6,601 bases of DNA from Methanoregulaceae archaeon (GCA_019695435.1 JACTVF010000132.1:1-6601); one strand, 5' to 3'; positions 1-6,206 are shown, counted from the stretch's first letter. Program-made: numbers and translations. Notes: generated from the sequence alone by a model not told the origin.

Positions 1-329
1 CCGGGATCTTCCCGACCATTGCCCCCGGGCTGCCCGGTATCACCCCGTCGGCAAGCCTCACGACGCTATGGGCAGAGGCCTTCGTCAGTTTTCACAATCG
101 CGAGCACGTACAGATTGAGCATCGAATACTGCCCGGCTGCCGTGTGGATACCGGTGAACGTGACGACCGTGTCGGACCCGGTAAACGTGCCTGCAAGCTC
201 AACCATCCTCCCGTCACCAATTCTTTATTAGGTTCCTGCCGAAATAGCAACCTGTCTTTATCTCAGTCGTACGCGACCAGGCATTCACCTCTTTACGCGT
301 ATCGATAAGGGAACCAGCGAAGGCGTGGA
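1..329. other. Left margin without an intact gene
   Basis: This stretch holds no complete gene that I can support. Positions 66-206 read on the minus strand as a DUF35 fragment (separate entry). On the plus strand one frame is open from the window edge (codon at 3-5) to a TAA at 306-308. Its first 25 or so codons look protein-like (GIFPTIAPGLPGITPSAS near the edge), but it has no start in the window and runs antisense through the DUF35 fragment. It could be the tail of an upstream gene or chance. Positions 207-329 show only a weak TATA-like TTTATTA at 224-230, which might serve the gene starting at 330 with a leader of roughly 75 bases. Confidence 0.5.
66..206 (-). pseudogene. Truncated DUF35 OB-fold protein remnant
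   Basis: Read on the minus strand from ATG at 206 to TAG at 66-68, this encodes 46 residues matching the middle of the intact DUF35 protein of this window. From its residues GS at 10-11 to DEG at 41-43, 27 of 34 aligned residues are identical by my count, including the stretches IHTAA and QYSML and YVLAIVK. The DNA also aligns clearly (78-179 against 2229-2330). Missing are the whole N-terminal rubredoxin-like zinc ribbon (no Cys pairs upstream; an in-frame stop lies seven codons before the ATG) and everything after the DEG motif, where the frame ends in LCP-stop. This is best read as a decayed paralogue left by duplication or transfer. A small expressed protein is possible but unlikely, because an isolated piece of an OB fold should not fold. 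Confidence 0.75.
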
Positions 330-998
330 ATGGACAAAAAGATCACAATACCCGGGGAAGTCTCCTTTGTGGCCGGCCTCCTTCTCGTCTCATTTGCCAT
401 ATCTCTCATGGTGATCGCGGGATTCGGCATCTCCACCATCTCGTCGCTCCCCTATGTGCTCAGCTGCATTTTCAACCAGATCTCGTTTGGCATCTGGAAC
501 CCGGTCTTCCAGATCGGCCTGCTCGTCGTGCTGCTCGCCATCACGAAGAGGTTCAAATCAGGATATATGATCTCGATCGTCCTCTCGGTACTCTTCGGCA
601 TGATACTGGACTTCTTCGTGCACACCCTTGCCGGCCTGCCAACGGAATTCTGGCAACGGCTCCTGTACTTTATCGCTGGTTACCCGCTCATGTGTGTCGC
701 CATCGCCCTGATGGTGGGATCCAAGATCCCGCTGATGATAATCGACACGTTCCTCAACGACCTGACCATATTCTTCCATGTCACGTACCGGAGGATCAAG
801 ACCCTGTTCGATATCATCTGCGTAGTCCTGTCCGTGCTATTGTCCATGGCCTTCCTCGGCCACCTGGAGGGCGTCGGTATAGGCACGGTCATCCTGGCAT
901 GCATCACCGGCCTTGGCGTGCATGTGGTAAACACAGCCTTGAGCAAAGTGATCGTCATAAAACCGTGGAGTTCAAAGCTGGGCGGGATGGTAAAATGA
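330..998 (+). CDS. YczE/DUF6198-type integral membrane protein
   Basis: This is a 222-residue polytopic membrane protein with about six predicted hydrophobic segments near residues 12-33, 56-72, 79-98, 110-129, 157-177 and 183-204. The loop after helix 1, GFGISTISSLPYVLS (residues 31-45), resembles the G-x-G-x-S-x-I-S-S-x-P-Y-V pattern of the YczE/YyaS/YitT-like family (DUF6198). The late GVGIGTVI (181-188) also fits that family. No biochemical function is established for these proteins; a transport or export role is often guessed. The ATG at 330 has a modest Shine-Dalgarno-like GAAGG at 319-323 with a 6-base spacer. The charged N-terminus (MDKK) is compatible with an inside-facing start. It precedes the universal stress protein on the same strand with a 112-base gap, so co-transcription is possible. 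Family assignment is from motif memory. Confidence 0.75.
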   Translation: MDKKITIPGEVSFVAGLLLVSFAISLMVIAGFGISTISSLPYVLSCIFNQISFGIWNPVFQIGLLVVLLAITKRFKSGYMISIVLSVLFGMILDFFVHTLAGLPTEFWQRLLYFIAGYPLMCVAIALMVGSKIPLMIIDTFLNDLTIFFHVTYRRIKTLFDIICVVLSVLLSMAFLGHLEGVGIGTVILACITGLGVHVVNTALSKVIVIKPWSSKLGGMVK

Positions 999-1021
999 CC
1001 AGTCGATCCGGGAAGATAAGG

Positions 1022-1114
1022 ATGACACAGATGGCAGATATCACGCAAACGCGCGAGGATTTTTACGGGAAGGTTCCGTTCCGGGATGAAGTGCGGGGGA
1101 GTGGACGATCATGA
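1022..1114 (+). CDS. Possible 30-residue small ORF before the USP gene
   Basis: ATG at 1022 opens a 30-codon frame (MTQMADITQTREDFYGKVPF and onward) that ends with TGA at 1112-1114, overlapping the ATG of the universal stress protein as ATGA. A purine-rich AAGATAAGG lies directly before the ATG, too close for a good Shine-Dalgarno. I recognise no family. The peptide is hydrophilic, with acidic and basic residues and no membrane segment. The ATGA overlap is the pattern of translational coupling in this genome (seen again at 3649), which gives it some weight, but at this length chance is a serious alternative. It could instead simply be leader sequence. Confidence 0.25.
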   Translation: MTQMADITQTREDFYGKVPFRDEVRGSGRS

Positions 1115-1986
1115 TACCGTACAAAAAAATATTGATCCCCACGGACGGGAGCAACGACACCAGGGCCGCCATCACGTTCGCCCTTGGCATGGGAAAGATC
1201 ACCGGCGCCGAAGTCACGGCGATGTGCGTGAACGATGTCACCAACTACGCAATCCCGTGGGATGCATCCGCCCCGGACACTGATTCGCCTCACTACAAGG
1301 CATGCGAGAACGCAGTGAGAACGGTGGCGGATCGGGGTGCGCAGATGGGCGTCGACGTCAGAACCCTGGTGGTCACCGGTATCCCCATACGGGAAATTAT
1401 CGATGCCTCCAAAAATTACGACCTTATCGTTATGGGCACCGCCGGCCGTGCCGGAGTCTCCCTCATGCTTCTCGGGAGCGTGGCACAGAAGGTCATAAGG
1501 TTTGCGTCCTGCCCGGTGCTCGTCATCCGCGGCGATCAACCGGGCGGCCTCGCGTGTCACCGGATCCTGATCCCCACGGACGGGACCTCCATCACCCGGA
1601 CCGCCATCACGCACGGGCTTGAGATGGCCCGGGCCTTCAATGCCGAAGTGACCGCACTCTCTGTCAGCAGCGGCCGGAGCATACCGCTCCCTCTTCGCAG
1701 AAATGCCGAACAAATTACTCCTGATGCCGCTCGGAAGGCCGTAGATTCTGTGGCCGATATGGGCCGGGGGCTCGGCATTGTGGTAAAACCCGTGGTCGTC
1801 ACGGGCTCTGTCGCAAACGAGATCATCCGGGCTTCAGCCGGTCAGGACCTTCTCGTCATGGGGACTGCCGGCCGCACCGGCTTTGAGTACCTGCGCCTCG
1901 GGAGCGTGGCCGAGAAGACGGTCCGGCATGCCCGGTGCCCCGTGCTCGTCGTGCGGGCACCCGAAACAATGCTCCCGAAGATCTGA
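1111..1986 (+). CDS. Tandem two-domain universal stress protein (UspA family)
   Basis: This 291-residue protein consists of two fused Usp domains, about residues 3-140 and 149-283, each about as long as a classical single-domain Usp (140-150 residues). Each opens with a beta strand and ILIPTDG, where the Asp (12 and 157) contacts nucleotide in ATP-binding family members. Each ends with the G-2x-G-9x-G-S motif (G109, G112, G122-S123; G251, G254, G264-S265) followed by CPVLV. Both halves therefore look able to bind ATP, unlike fusions in which one half has lost the motif. The role is a cytoplasmic nucleotide-binding stress protein; the partner is unknown. The start at 1111 has a GGGGGAG-type purine run at 1095-1101 and places the ILIPTDG strand at the normal distance from the N-terminus. 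Its downstream neighbour is convergent, so it is the last gene of its unit. Confidence 0.93.
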   Translation: MIPYKKILIPTDGSNDTRAAITFALGMGKITGAEVTAMCVNDVTNYAIPWDASAPDTDSPHYKACENAVRTVADRGAQMGVDVRTLVVTGIPIREIIDASKNYDLIVMGTAGRAGVSLMLLGSVAQKVIRFASCPVLVIRGDQPGGLACHRILIPTDGTSITRTAITHGLEMARAFNAEVTALSVSSGRSIPLPLRRNAEQITPDAARKAVDSVADMGRGLGIVVKPVVVTGSVANEIIRASAGQDLLVMGTAGRTGFEYLRLGSVAEKTVRHARCPVLVVRAPETMLPKI

Positions 1987-2007
1987 TTCAAACCTTCGGG
2001 GAACAGG

Positions 2008-2076
2008 TTTGCCGGGAAAATGGTTGAGCGGCCTTTCGCTCTCCGCATAATCCCTGGAGGAGGTTTTCCCGGCAAA
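2008..2076. repeat. 13-bp inverted repeat in the convergent gap
   Basis: TTTGCCGGGAAAA at 2008-2020 is the perfect reverse complement of TTTTCCCGGCAAA at 2064-2076. The 43-base loop contains a second small stem, GAGCG (2026-2030) with CGCTC (2037-2041) around a 6-base loop. It lies between the stops of two convergent genes, so it may form a hairpin in either transcript and act as a 3' end or stability element. No flanking target duplication is visible, which argues against a tiny mobile element. Confidence 0.65.
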
Positions 2077-2087
2077 AAAAAGAAAAT
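2074..2087 (-). terminator. Poly-T terminator of the mevalonate operon
   Basis: Immediately after the DUF35 stop codon (TAG, 2090-2088) the minus strand reads ATTTTC and then eight consecutive T residues. Archaeal RNA polymerase terminates at such T-runs without needing a preceding hairpin. The inverted repeat at 2008-2076 begins inside this run and may add stability to read-through transcripts. No comparable T-run follows the convergent USP gene on the plus strand. Confidence 0.6.
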
Positions 2088-2480
2088 CTATTCCACCGGC
2101 ACAAACTTTGTGCCGTAGTGGATGATCCCGCTCTCGCCATCGGTGGCGATCTTGCGGAAGACGCTTTTTACCTTCATCCCGATCTTCACCTTTGCCGGGT
2201 CCATGACGATCTGCGTCGTGATCTGCGGGCCCTCGTCAAGCTTGACGATAGCAAGCACATACGGCGTCAGCATCGAATACTGCTCGGCTGCGGTGTGAAT
2301 CACGGTATAGGTGACGACCGTGCCGGACCCGACAAACTTGTGCTCGACAATCTTTCCTGCCCTGCGGCAGTCCGGACAGAAGGTCCGGGGAGGAAAGAAG
2401 TGCCGGCCGCACGTCTCGCATTTCGTTCCCACCATGTTGTACCGCTGGGGGAGATGTCTCCAGAACCGTGCAACTGACAT
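2088..2480 (-). CDS. DUF35 zinc-ribbon/OB-fold protein, thiolase-HMGS scaffold
   Basis: This is a 130-residue protein of the DUF35/OB-fold acyl-CoA-associated family. A short N-terminal helix (MSVARFWRHLPQRYN) leads into a rubredoxin-like zinc ribbon with C21, C24, C35 and C38, followed by an OB fold (about 42-110) carrying GSGTVVTYTVIH and DEGPQITTQIV. In archaeal thiolase/HMG-CoA synthase complexes the equivalent protein holds the two enzymes together and lets acetoacetyl-CoA pass through a shared CoA-binding channel; that role is inferred here from the operon. Start choice: an ATG at 2486 overlaps the thiolase stop as ATGA, but the strong GGGAGGG (2494-2488) lies only 1 base from it and 7 bases from the ATG at 2480. 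I therefore prefer 2480, which also gives an MSVARFWR start that I recall as usual in archaeal homologues. A T-run terminator follows directly. Confidence 0.92.
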   Translation of the reverse strand: MSVARFWRHLPQRYNMVGTKCETCGRHFFPPRTFCPDCRRAGKIVEHKFVGSGTVVTYTVIHTAAEQYSMLTPYVLAIVKLDEGPQITTQIVMDPAKVKIGMKVKSVFRKIATDGESGIIHYGTKFVPVE

Positions 2481-2482
2481 AA

Positions 2483-3649
2483 TCATACCCTCCCGAGGAT
2501 GTGGACCGCAACTGTCGCACCGGTCCCGCCCACGTTGTGCGTCATGCCGATCTTCGCGCCGTCGACCTGGCGCTTGCCTGCCGTGCCGCGGAGCTGCTGG
2601 ACAATCTCGCAGACCTGCTTGATGCCCGTCGCTCCGACCGGGTGGCCGCAGGCCTTGAGGCCGCCGCTCGTGTTGACCGGGATCTTCCCTCCAAGAGCCG
2701 TCTCGCCATCCGCGGTAAACTTGCCGGCCTCTCCTTTCTTGCAGAAGCCAAGGTCCTCGATGGCGCAGATCTCCGCGATCGTGAAGCAGTCGTGCACCTC
2801 GACCATGTCGATGTCTTTCTGCGAGAGGTGCGCCTTTTTGAATGCACGCTGGCCGGCGGCAACCGTCGCGTCCAGCGTCGAGATGTCGCGCCGGTCGTGC
2901 AGCGCGATCGTGTCGCTTGCCTGCGCACTTGCGAGCACTTTAATCGGCGTGTCCGTAAACTCGCGGGCCCGTTCGAGCGGCGCCACGATCACCGCGGCTG
3001 CCCCGTCGGTAACGGGCGAGCAGTCAAAGAGCCGGAGCGGCTCTGCGACCATCGTCGATTTCAGCACGGTGTCGAGCGTGATCTCGCTCTGGAACTGTGC
3101 GATGGGGTTCCTCGCACCGTTGTAGTGGTTCTTCACCGCAACCTGTGCCAGCTGCTCGCGGGTCATGTGGTACTTGTGCATGTAGTCCTGGGCGATCATC
3201 GCGTACAGGCCCGGGAACGTTGCGCCCATGAAACCTTCCCACTCACGGTCGGCAGCTCCGGTCAGCGTATCGGTGCTCTCGTCCGACCCGACATCGGTCA
3301 TCTTCTCGACGCCCGCTGCGATAACAATGTCTTCCATCCCGCTCGCGACCGCGATAACTGCCTGACGGAATGCAAGGCCTCCCGATGCGCATGCCGCCTC
3401 GACACGGGTCGAGGGGATGTGCCGGGTCGCCATCCCGGCGTAGTCTGCAATCAGGGCGCCGATGTGCTCCTGCCCGATGAACCGGCCCGCACTCATGTTC
3501 CCGACGTACATCGCGTCGATTTTTTCGCCCGAGAGCTGTGCATCTTCGAGGGCAAGCGCCCCTGCCTCGACAAAGATGTCACGGAACGAACTCTCCCACT
3601 TCTCGCCGAACTTCGTGCACCCGATCCCGATGACTGCTACGTCTCTCAT
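2483..3649 (-). CDS. Archaeal acetyl-CoA C-acetyltransferase (thiolase)
   Basis: This 388-residue thiolase-fold enzyme is expected to condense two acetyl-CoA into acetoacetyl-CoA, the first step of the mevalonate pathway. Visible features are the N-terminal [15 protein letters not shown], the nucleophile Cys87 in VEAACASGG, and [13 protein letters not shown] (210-222). VEVHDCF (283-289) takes the place of the NEAFA motif of biosynthetic bacterial thiolases. The catalytic His336 lies in CGHPVGATG, and HNVGGTGA (371-378) is near the C-terminus. The HDCF variant is typical of archaeal and SCP2-type thiolases, which work with a DUF35 partner. The ATG at 3649 overlaps the HMG-CoA synthase stop as ATGA and has no clear Shine-Dalgarno, so translation is probably coupled. 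It is followed by the DUF35 gene. An alternative is an acyl-CoA ketothiolase of other specificity, but the neighbours favour acetoacetyl-CoA synthesis. The protein is full length and intact. Confidence 0.95.
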   Translation of the reverse strand: MRDVAVIGIGCTKFGEKWESSFRDIFVEAGALALEDAQLSGEKIDAMYVGNMSAGRFIGQEHIGALIADYAGMATRHIPSTRVEAACASGGLAFRQAVIAVASGMEDIVIAAGVEKMTDVGSDESTDTLTGAADREWEGFMGATFPGLYAMIAQDYMHKYHMTREQLAQVAVKNHYNGARNPIAQFQSEITLDTVLKSTMVAEPLRLFDCSPVTDGAAAVIVAPLERAREFTDTPIKVLASAQASDTIALHDRRDISTLDATVAAGQRAFKKAHLSQKDIDMVEVHDCFTIAEICAIEDLGFCKKGEAGKFTADGETALGGKIPVNTSGGLKACGHPVGATGIKQVCEIVQQLRGTAGKRQVDGAKIGMTHNVGGTGATVAVHILGRV

Positions 3650-4698
3650 GATTGCATCACGATCTTTCCCTTGTGTTTTGCATACCGTGCATAGTCAAGG
3701 TAGATGGGGTCTTTCAGGAGCTGTTGCACCGATGGTGCTGCCTCGCGGTGGAAATCGCCTGAGGTGATCGCGTCGGTCACCGTGATGTCGAACGCGTCGC
3801 TGCCGGCGCCGGACCCAAACGAGCAGACAAAAATCCGGTCGCCCGGTTTTGCGATATCAAGCGTGGCTGCAAGCCCGATAGGAGATGCGCCCGAATAGGT
3901 GTTCCCAAGATGGGGAACGACCAGACCCGGCTTGATCTGTTCGGTCTTGAAGCCGAGGTCCTTTGCGACCTTCTGCGGGAACTTCGCGTTCGGCTGATGG
4001 AAGACCGCGTAATCGTAGTCTTTCGCGGTCGTGTGCATCTGCTCGAAGAGCAGCAGGCTTGCACCCTTCACGTGCTTGAAATAGCCCGGGTCACCTGTGA
4101 ACCGGCCGCCGTGGCGGGGATAGTCCTGCCCCTCGCGGCGCCAGAAGTCCGGCGTATCCGTGGTAAACGAGCAGGTGTGGTTAATTATCGCAATCGGGTC
4201 GTCGTTCCCGATAACATATGCCGCCCCGCCGGCCGCTGCCGTGTATTCGAGCGCGTCGCTCGGCGCACCCTGCGAGACATCGGAGCCGATCGCAAGCCCG
4301 TACGGGATCATGCCGCTTTTTACGAGGCCCATGCAGGTCTGGATCGCGGCGGTTCCCGCTTTGCAGGCAAACTCATAGTCGGCTGCGGTCATGCGTGGCG
4401 TCGCGCCGATCGCTTCCCCGACCGTGCAGGCCGTCGGCTTGACCGCGTACGGGTGCGATTCACTGCCCACGTACACGGCACCGATCTTCTCGGGGTCAAC
4501 GTTGCGCCGCTTCAGGGCGTTTCTGGCTGCTTCGACCGCAATCGTTGCGGCATCCTCATCGAGATCGGGGACGGACTTTTCAAAAACACCTAATCCTCCC
4601 GTGATATCTGCGGCATTTGCGCCCCAGACTCTGGTGATCTCCTCAACCTTGATCCGATATCGCGGTATATACGCACCGTAGGTAATAATGCCTACCAT
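3646..4698 (-). CDS. mvaS: Hydroxymethylglutaryl-CoA synthase (archaeal type)
   Basis: This 350-residue enzyme condenses acetyl-CoA with acetoacetyl-CoA to give HMG-CoA, the committed carbon skeleton of the archaeal mevalonate route. The thiolase-superfamily active site is visible: general base Glu80 in [11 protein letters not shown], nucleophile Cys112 in FACKAGT, His234 in [10 protein letters not shown], and [12 protein letters not shown] (265-276). The C-terminal [10 protein letters not shown] (294-303) is also typical. At about 350 residues it matches the archaeal form rather than the longer eukaryotic enzyme. The ATG at 4698 has GAGGG at 4710-4706 with a 7-base spacer and overlaps the end of the upstream regulator gene by 7 bases. 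Its own stop overlaps the thiolase ATG. The arrangement HMG-CoA synthase, thiolase, DUF35 is the known archaeal complex-forming cluster. The mvaS symbol is given for function; archaeal annotations often omit it. Confidence 0.97.
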   Translation of the reverse strand: MVGIITYGAYIPRYRIKVEEITRVWGANAADITGGLGVFEKSVPDLDEDAATIAVEAARNALKRRNVDPEKIGAVYVGSESHPYAVKPTACTVGEAIGATPRMTAADYEFACKAGTAAIQTCMGLVKSGMIPYGLAIGSDVSQGAPSDALEYTAAAGGAAYVIGNDDPIAIINHTCSFTTDTPDFWRREGQDYPRHGGRFTGDPGYFKHVKGASLLLFEQMHTTAKDYDYAVFHQPNAKFPQKVAKDLGFKTEQIKPGLVVPHLGNTYSGASPIGLAATLDIAKPGDRIFVCSFGSGAGSDAFDITVTDAITSGDFHREAAPSVQQLLKDPIYLDYARYAKHKGKIVMQS

Positions 4699-5402
4699 TC
4701 TTTTTCCCTCAGTGTACTAACGATTTTGTCTATCTCCATCTCAGTACAGAGCACAGTAATATGATCCCGGTCCGCCATCTTTGCAACGAACGGGTGGACG
4801 TTCTCCGCCTCGATCCCTTGGAGGATCACGCACCGCGGCTTGAATGCCGTGACTCGGATCGCGACCATCGGCGACTTGCCGGTTGAGACGTTCGTGAAGA
4901 CGAGCGCCCGTTCGGTGCTCCAGCCGTAGATGCGGTTGAATTCCTCAGCGGAGAGCTGGAGGATCGCATTGAGGCTGTTTATCACGGTATAGCCAAAGAT
5001 GGTCTGGTCCATGGGCCCGCAGAGAAGCGTGCACCCTATCGCCTCGGTGAACGCACCGAGGGCAACCGGGTTCGTGTACTCGTGGATGTCGAGGATCACA
5101 TCATCATCGATGCCTGAAAAGAGCATGGAGGAAAATTTGTGAATGTGTCTTCCGTCGCCTTCCTCATCGATGGAGAGGAGACTGTCGACAATCTTGCCGA
5201 CCACGGCGGTTCCGGGGCTCTTTCTCCTGCCGCTCTCGTAATCGCTGATCACGGAGGGTGAGATACCCAGGCGGTCCGACAGGACTCCCGGAGGAATCTC
5301 GAAGTTCTGGCGCCACTTTTTGAGCGCAAGCCCCGGTGAGTCCGACAGCGTAATCTCTCCCGCCATCTTCTCGGCGAGCTGGTTGCGCAATTCGGATTTC
5401 AT
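4692..5402 (-). CDS. XRE-type HTH transcriptional regulator of the mevalonate operon
   Basis: This is a 236-residue protein with a Cro/C1-type helix-turn-helix at about residues 24-77. After an N-terminal helix, [22 protein letters not shown] is followed by the recognition region [17 protein letters not shown] (48-64), a textbook XRE signature. The remaining 160 or so residues form an alpha/beta domain of no named function that I recognise, with hydrophobic strands such as ALVFTNV and MVAIRVTAF and CVILQGI. It may sense a ligand or mediate oligomers. The gene belongs to the archaeal group of predicted regulators annotated COG1709. It is first in the operon and overlaps the HMG-CoA synthase start by 7 bases, so regulation of its own operon is a reasonable inference. 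The ATG at 5402 has no Shine-Dalgarno and sits about 28 bases from a TATA-like box, suggesting a leaderless or nearly leaderless mRNA. Confidence 0.88.
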   Translation of the reverse strand: MKSELRNQLAEKMAGEITLSDSPGLALKKWRQNFEIPPGVLSDRLGISPSVISDYESGRRKSPGTAVVGKIVDSLLSIDEEGDGRHIHKFSSMLFSGIDDDVILDIHEYTNPVALGAFTEAIGCTLLCGPMDQTIFGYTVINSLNAILQLSAEEFNRIYGWSTERALVFTNVSTGKSPMVAIRVTAFKPRCVILQGIEAENVHPFVAKMADRDHITVLCTEMEIDKIVSTLREKEW

Positions 5403-5426
5403 GCTCAGCTAGATTGACCCGGCCTG

Positions 5427-5434
5427 TTAAATAA
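5427..5434 (-). promoter_or_regulatory. TATA-like box of the regulator/mevalonate operon
   Basis: The minus strand reads TTATTTAA here, centred about 28 bases upstream of the regulator ATG (5402). Archaeal transcription usually starts roughly 25 bases from the TATA centre, so the mRNA would begin within a few bases of the start codon. The absence of a Shine-Dalgarno between box and ATG agrees with this. Confidence 0.5.
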
Positions 5435-5436
5435 CT

Positions 5437-5465
5437 AACGAACGTTCTTTCGACAACAAACGAAC
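5437..5465. promoter_or_regulatory. Candidate operator: paired AACGAAC with a palindrome
   Basis: AACGAAC occurs at 5437-5443 and again at 5459-5465, 22 bases apart (about two helical turns). The first copy overlaps the palindrome GAACGTTC (5440-5447) and directly abuts the TATA-like box of the minus-strand operon, in the BRE position. Binding there would be well placed to block or recruit transcription factor B. The motif is short, so this is only a candidate. Confidence 0.3.
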
Positions 5466-5506
5466 CGCGGCGGAGGGAAAGCGGGTGATGGGGAGGAAAG
5501 CAATCC

Positions 5507-5514
5507 ATAAATAG
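5507..5514 (+). promoter_or_regulatory. TATA-like box of the riboflavin genes
   Basis: ATAAATAG is centred about 27 bases before the ATG at 5538. This places the expected transcription start at or within a few bases of that ATG, with no Shine-Dalgarno in between, so a leaderless message is likely. A 4-bp inverted repeat with a 2-base spacer, TCAATTTTGA (5523-5532), lies between box and ATG and could be part of an operator. Confidence 0.5.
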
Positions 5515-5537
5515 TAAGCATCTCAATTTTGATAGAC

Positions 5538-6206
5538 ATGGTACTGGCAGAAGAACTCGAATGTCTCAAAGCGATCGCCCTCATGGGCGGGTGCAGGGGG
5601 CCGGTCTGGGTCTCGTCGCAGACGCTTGCACAGGTACTGGAGGCAAGCCCGCAGACGGCGTCCCGCCGGCTCAAGGCGCTCGAGAGCCGGCGGCTGATCA
5701 CCCGGACCATGAACCCGGACGGCCAGCATATCACGATCACAAAGAACGGGGAAGATGAGCTCCGGCGCGAGTATGCGGAGTACTGCCGGCTCTTCGCGCA
5801 TGAGGGGGCGCACTACGCCCTCTCGGGCGTCGTAATCAACGGGCTCGGCGAAGGCCGGTACTACATGAGTCTCGAGCCGTACAAAAAACAGTTCCTCCGG
5901 CACCTCGGCTTTGAGCCGTACCCGGGAACGCTCAACCTGAGACTTGCCGGGGCCGACATCCCGACCCGGAAGAAACTGGAGGCACTGACCTGGATCCCGA
6001 TCCACGGGTTCTCCGCGGACGGCCGGACATTCGGGGAAGTCCGCTGCCTGCCCTGCCGGATCAACGATATCCCGTGCGGGATTGTTGTTCCCGGCCGGAG
6101 CCATTATCCCGAGGATATTATCGAAGTTATTGCGGCAGTCGGGCTTCGCGAGGCGCTGGGTGTACAGGAGAACGACCGGGTAAATGTTGAGGTGGCACAT
6201 GATTGA
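5538..6206 (+). CDS. ribK: CTP-dependent riboflavin kinase with N-terminal winged helix
   Basis: This 222-residue protein has two domains. Residues 1-88 form a winged helix-turn-helix (SSQTLAQVLEASPQTASRRL, then a wing around RRLITRTMNPDGQHITIT). Residues 92-222 form the archaeal riboflavin kinase domain, which uses CTP rather than ATP to make FMN. Kinase marks are GLGEGRYYMS (102-111), the PGTLNLRL loop (129-136) whose Thr and Asn coordinate the metal and nucleotide, and HYPEDIIEVIA (189-199). Archaeal proteins of this composition are known as RbkR, bifunctional kinases that also repress riboflavin genes. I infer the same here, with ribB and this gene itself as likely targets. An in-frame TTG at 5529 would add MID, but the ATG at 5538 fits a leaderless start from the TATA-like box at 5507. 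The stop overlaps ribB by 8 bases. Confidence 0.95.
   Translation: MVLAEELECLKAIALMGGCRGPVWVSSQTLAQVLEASPQTASRRLKALESRRLITRTMNPDGQHITITKNGEDELRREYAEYCRLFAHEGAHYALSGVVINGLGEGRYYMSLEPYKKQFLRHLGFEPYPGTLNLRLAGADIPTRKKLEALTWIPIHGFSADGRTFGEVRCLPCRINDIPCGIVVPGRSHYPEDIIEVIAAVGLREALGVQENDRVNVEVAHD
6189..6195 (+). promoter_or_regulatory. Shine-Dalgarno site of ribB
   Basis: GAGGTGG lies inside the 3' end of the riboflavin kinase gene, 3 bases before the ATG at 6199. It complements the 3' end of archaeal 16S rRNA and fixes the ribB start, even though that start overlaps the kinase stop. It contrasts with the leaderless first gene of the unit. Confidence 0.6.

Noticed and set aside
1..13. 13-base match between the window start and the thiolase GKIPV codons (2677-2689)
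   Set aside because: The match is only 13 bases and does not continue on either side, and the order relative to DUF35 differs from the intact operon. Chance is adequate without more upstream sequence.
19..231. Plus-strand 70-codon ORF with an ATG at 19
   Set aside because: Its homologous segment is the exact antisense of the DUF35 remnant, and the same antisense pattern appears opposite the intact DUF35 gene, so it is a shadow frame.
2056..2063. GGAGGAGG on the plus strand as a ribosome binding site
   Set aside because: No plus-strand start codon with a credible frame follows at suitable distance; the next sequence is the inverted-repeat arm and an A-run.
2008..2076. 69-base inverted-repeat unit as a miniature transposable element
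   Set aside because: No target-site duplication flanks it, only one copy is in the window, and its position between convergent stops is better explained as a 3' end structure.
2501..3694. Plus-strand ORF of nearly 400 codons opposite the thiolase
   Set aside because: The minus frame has all thiolase motifs. The plus frame is Arg-rich, has no recognisable domain and arises from GC-rich antisense codon bias.
3910..4593. Plus-strand 227-codon ORF opposite the HMG-CoA synthase
   Set aside because: It is an antisense shadow; the HMG-CoA synthase active-site residues are all present on the other strand.
5467..5500. Purine-rich stretch with GGAGG before ribK as a Shine-Dalgarno site
   Set aside because: It lies upstream of the TATA-like box and nearly 40 bases from the ATG, so it is probably not transcribed with ribK.
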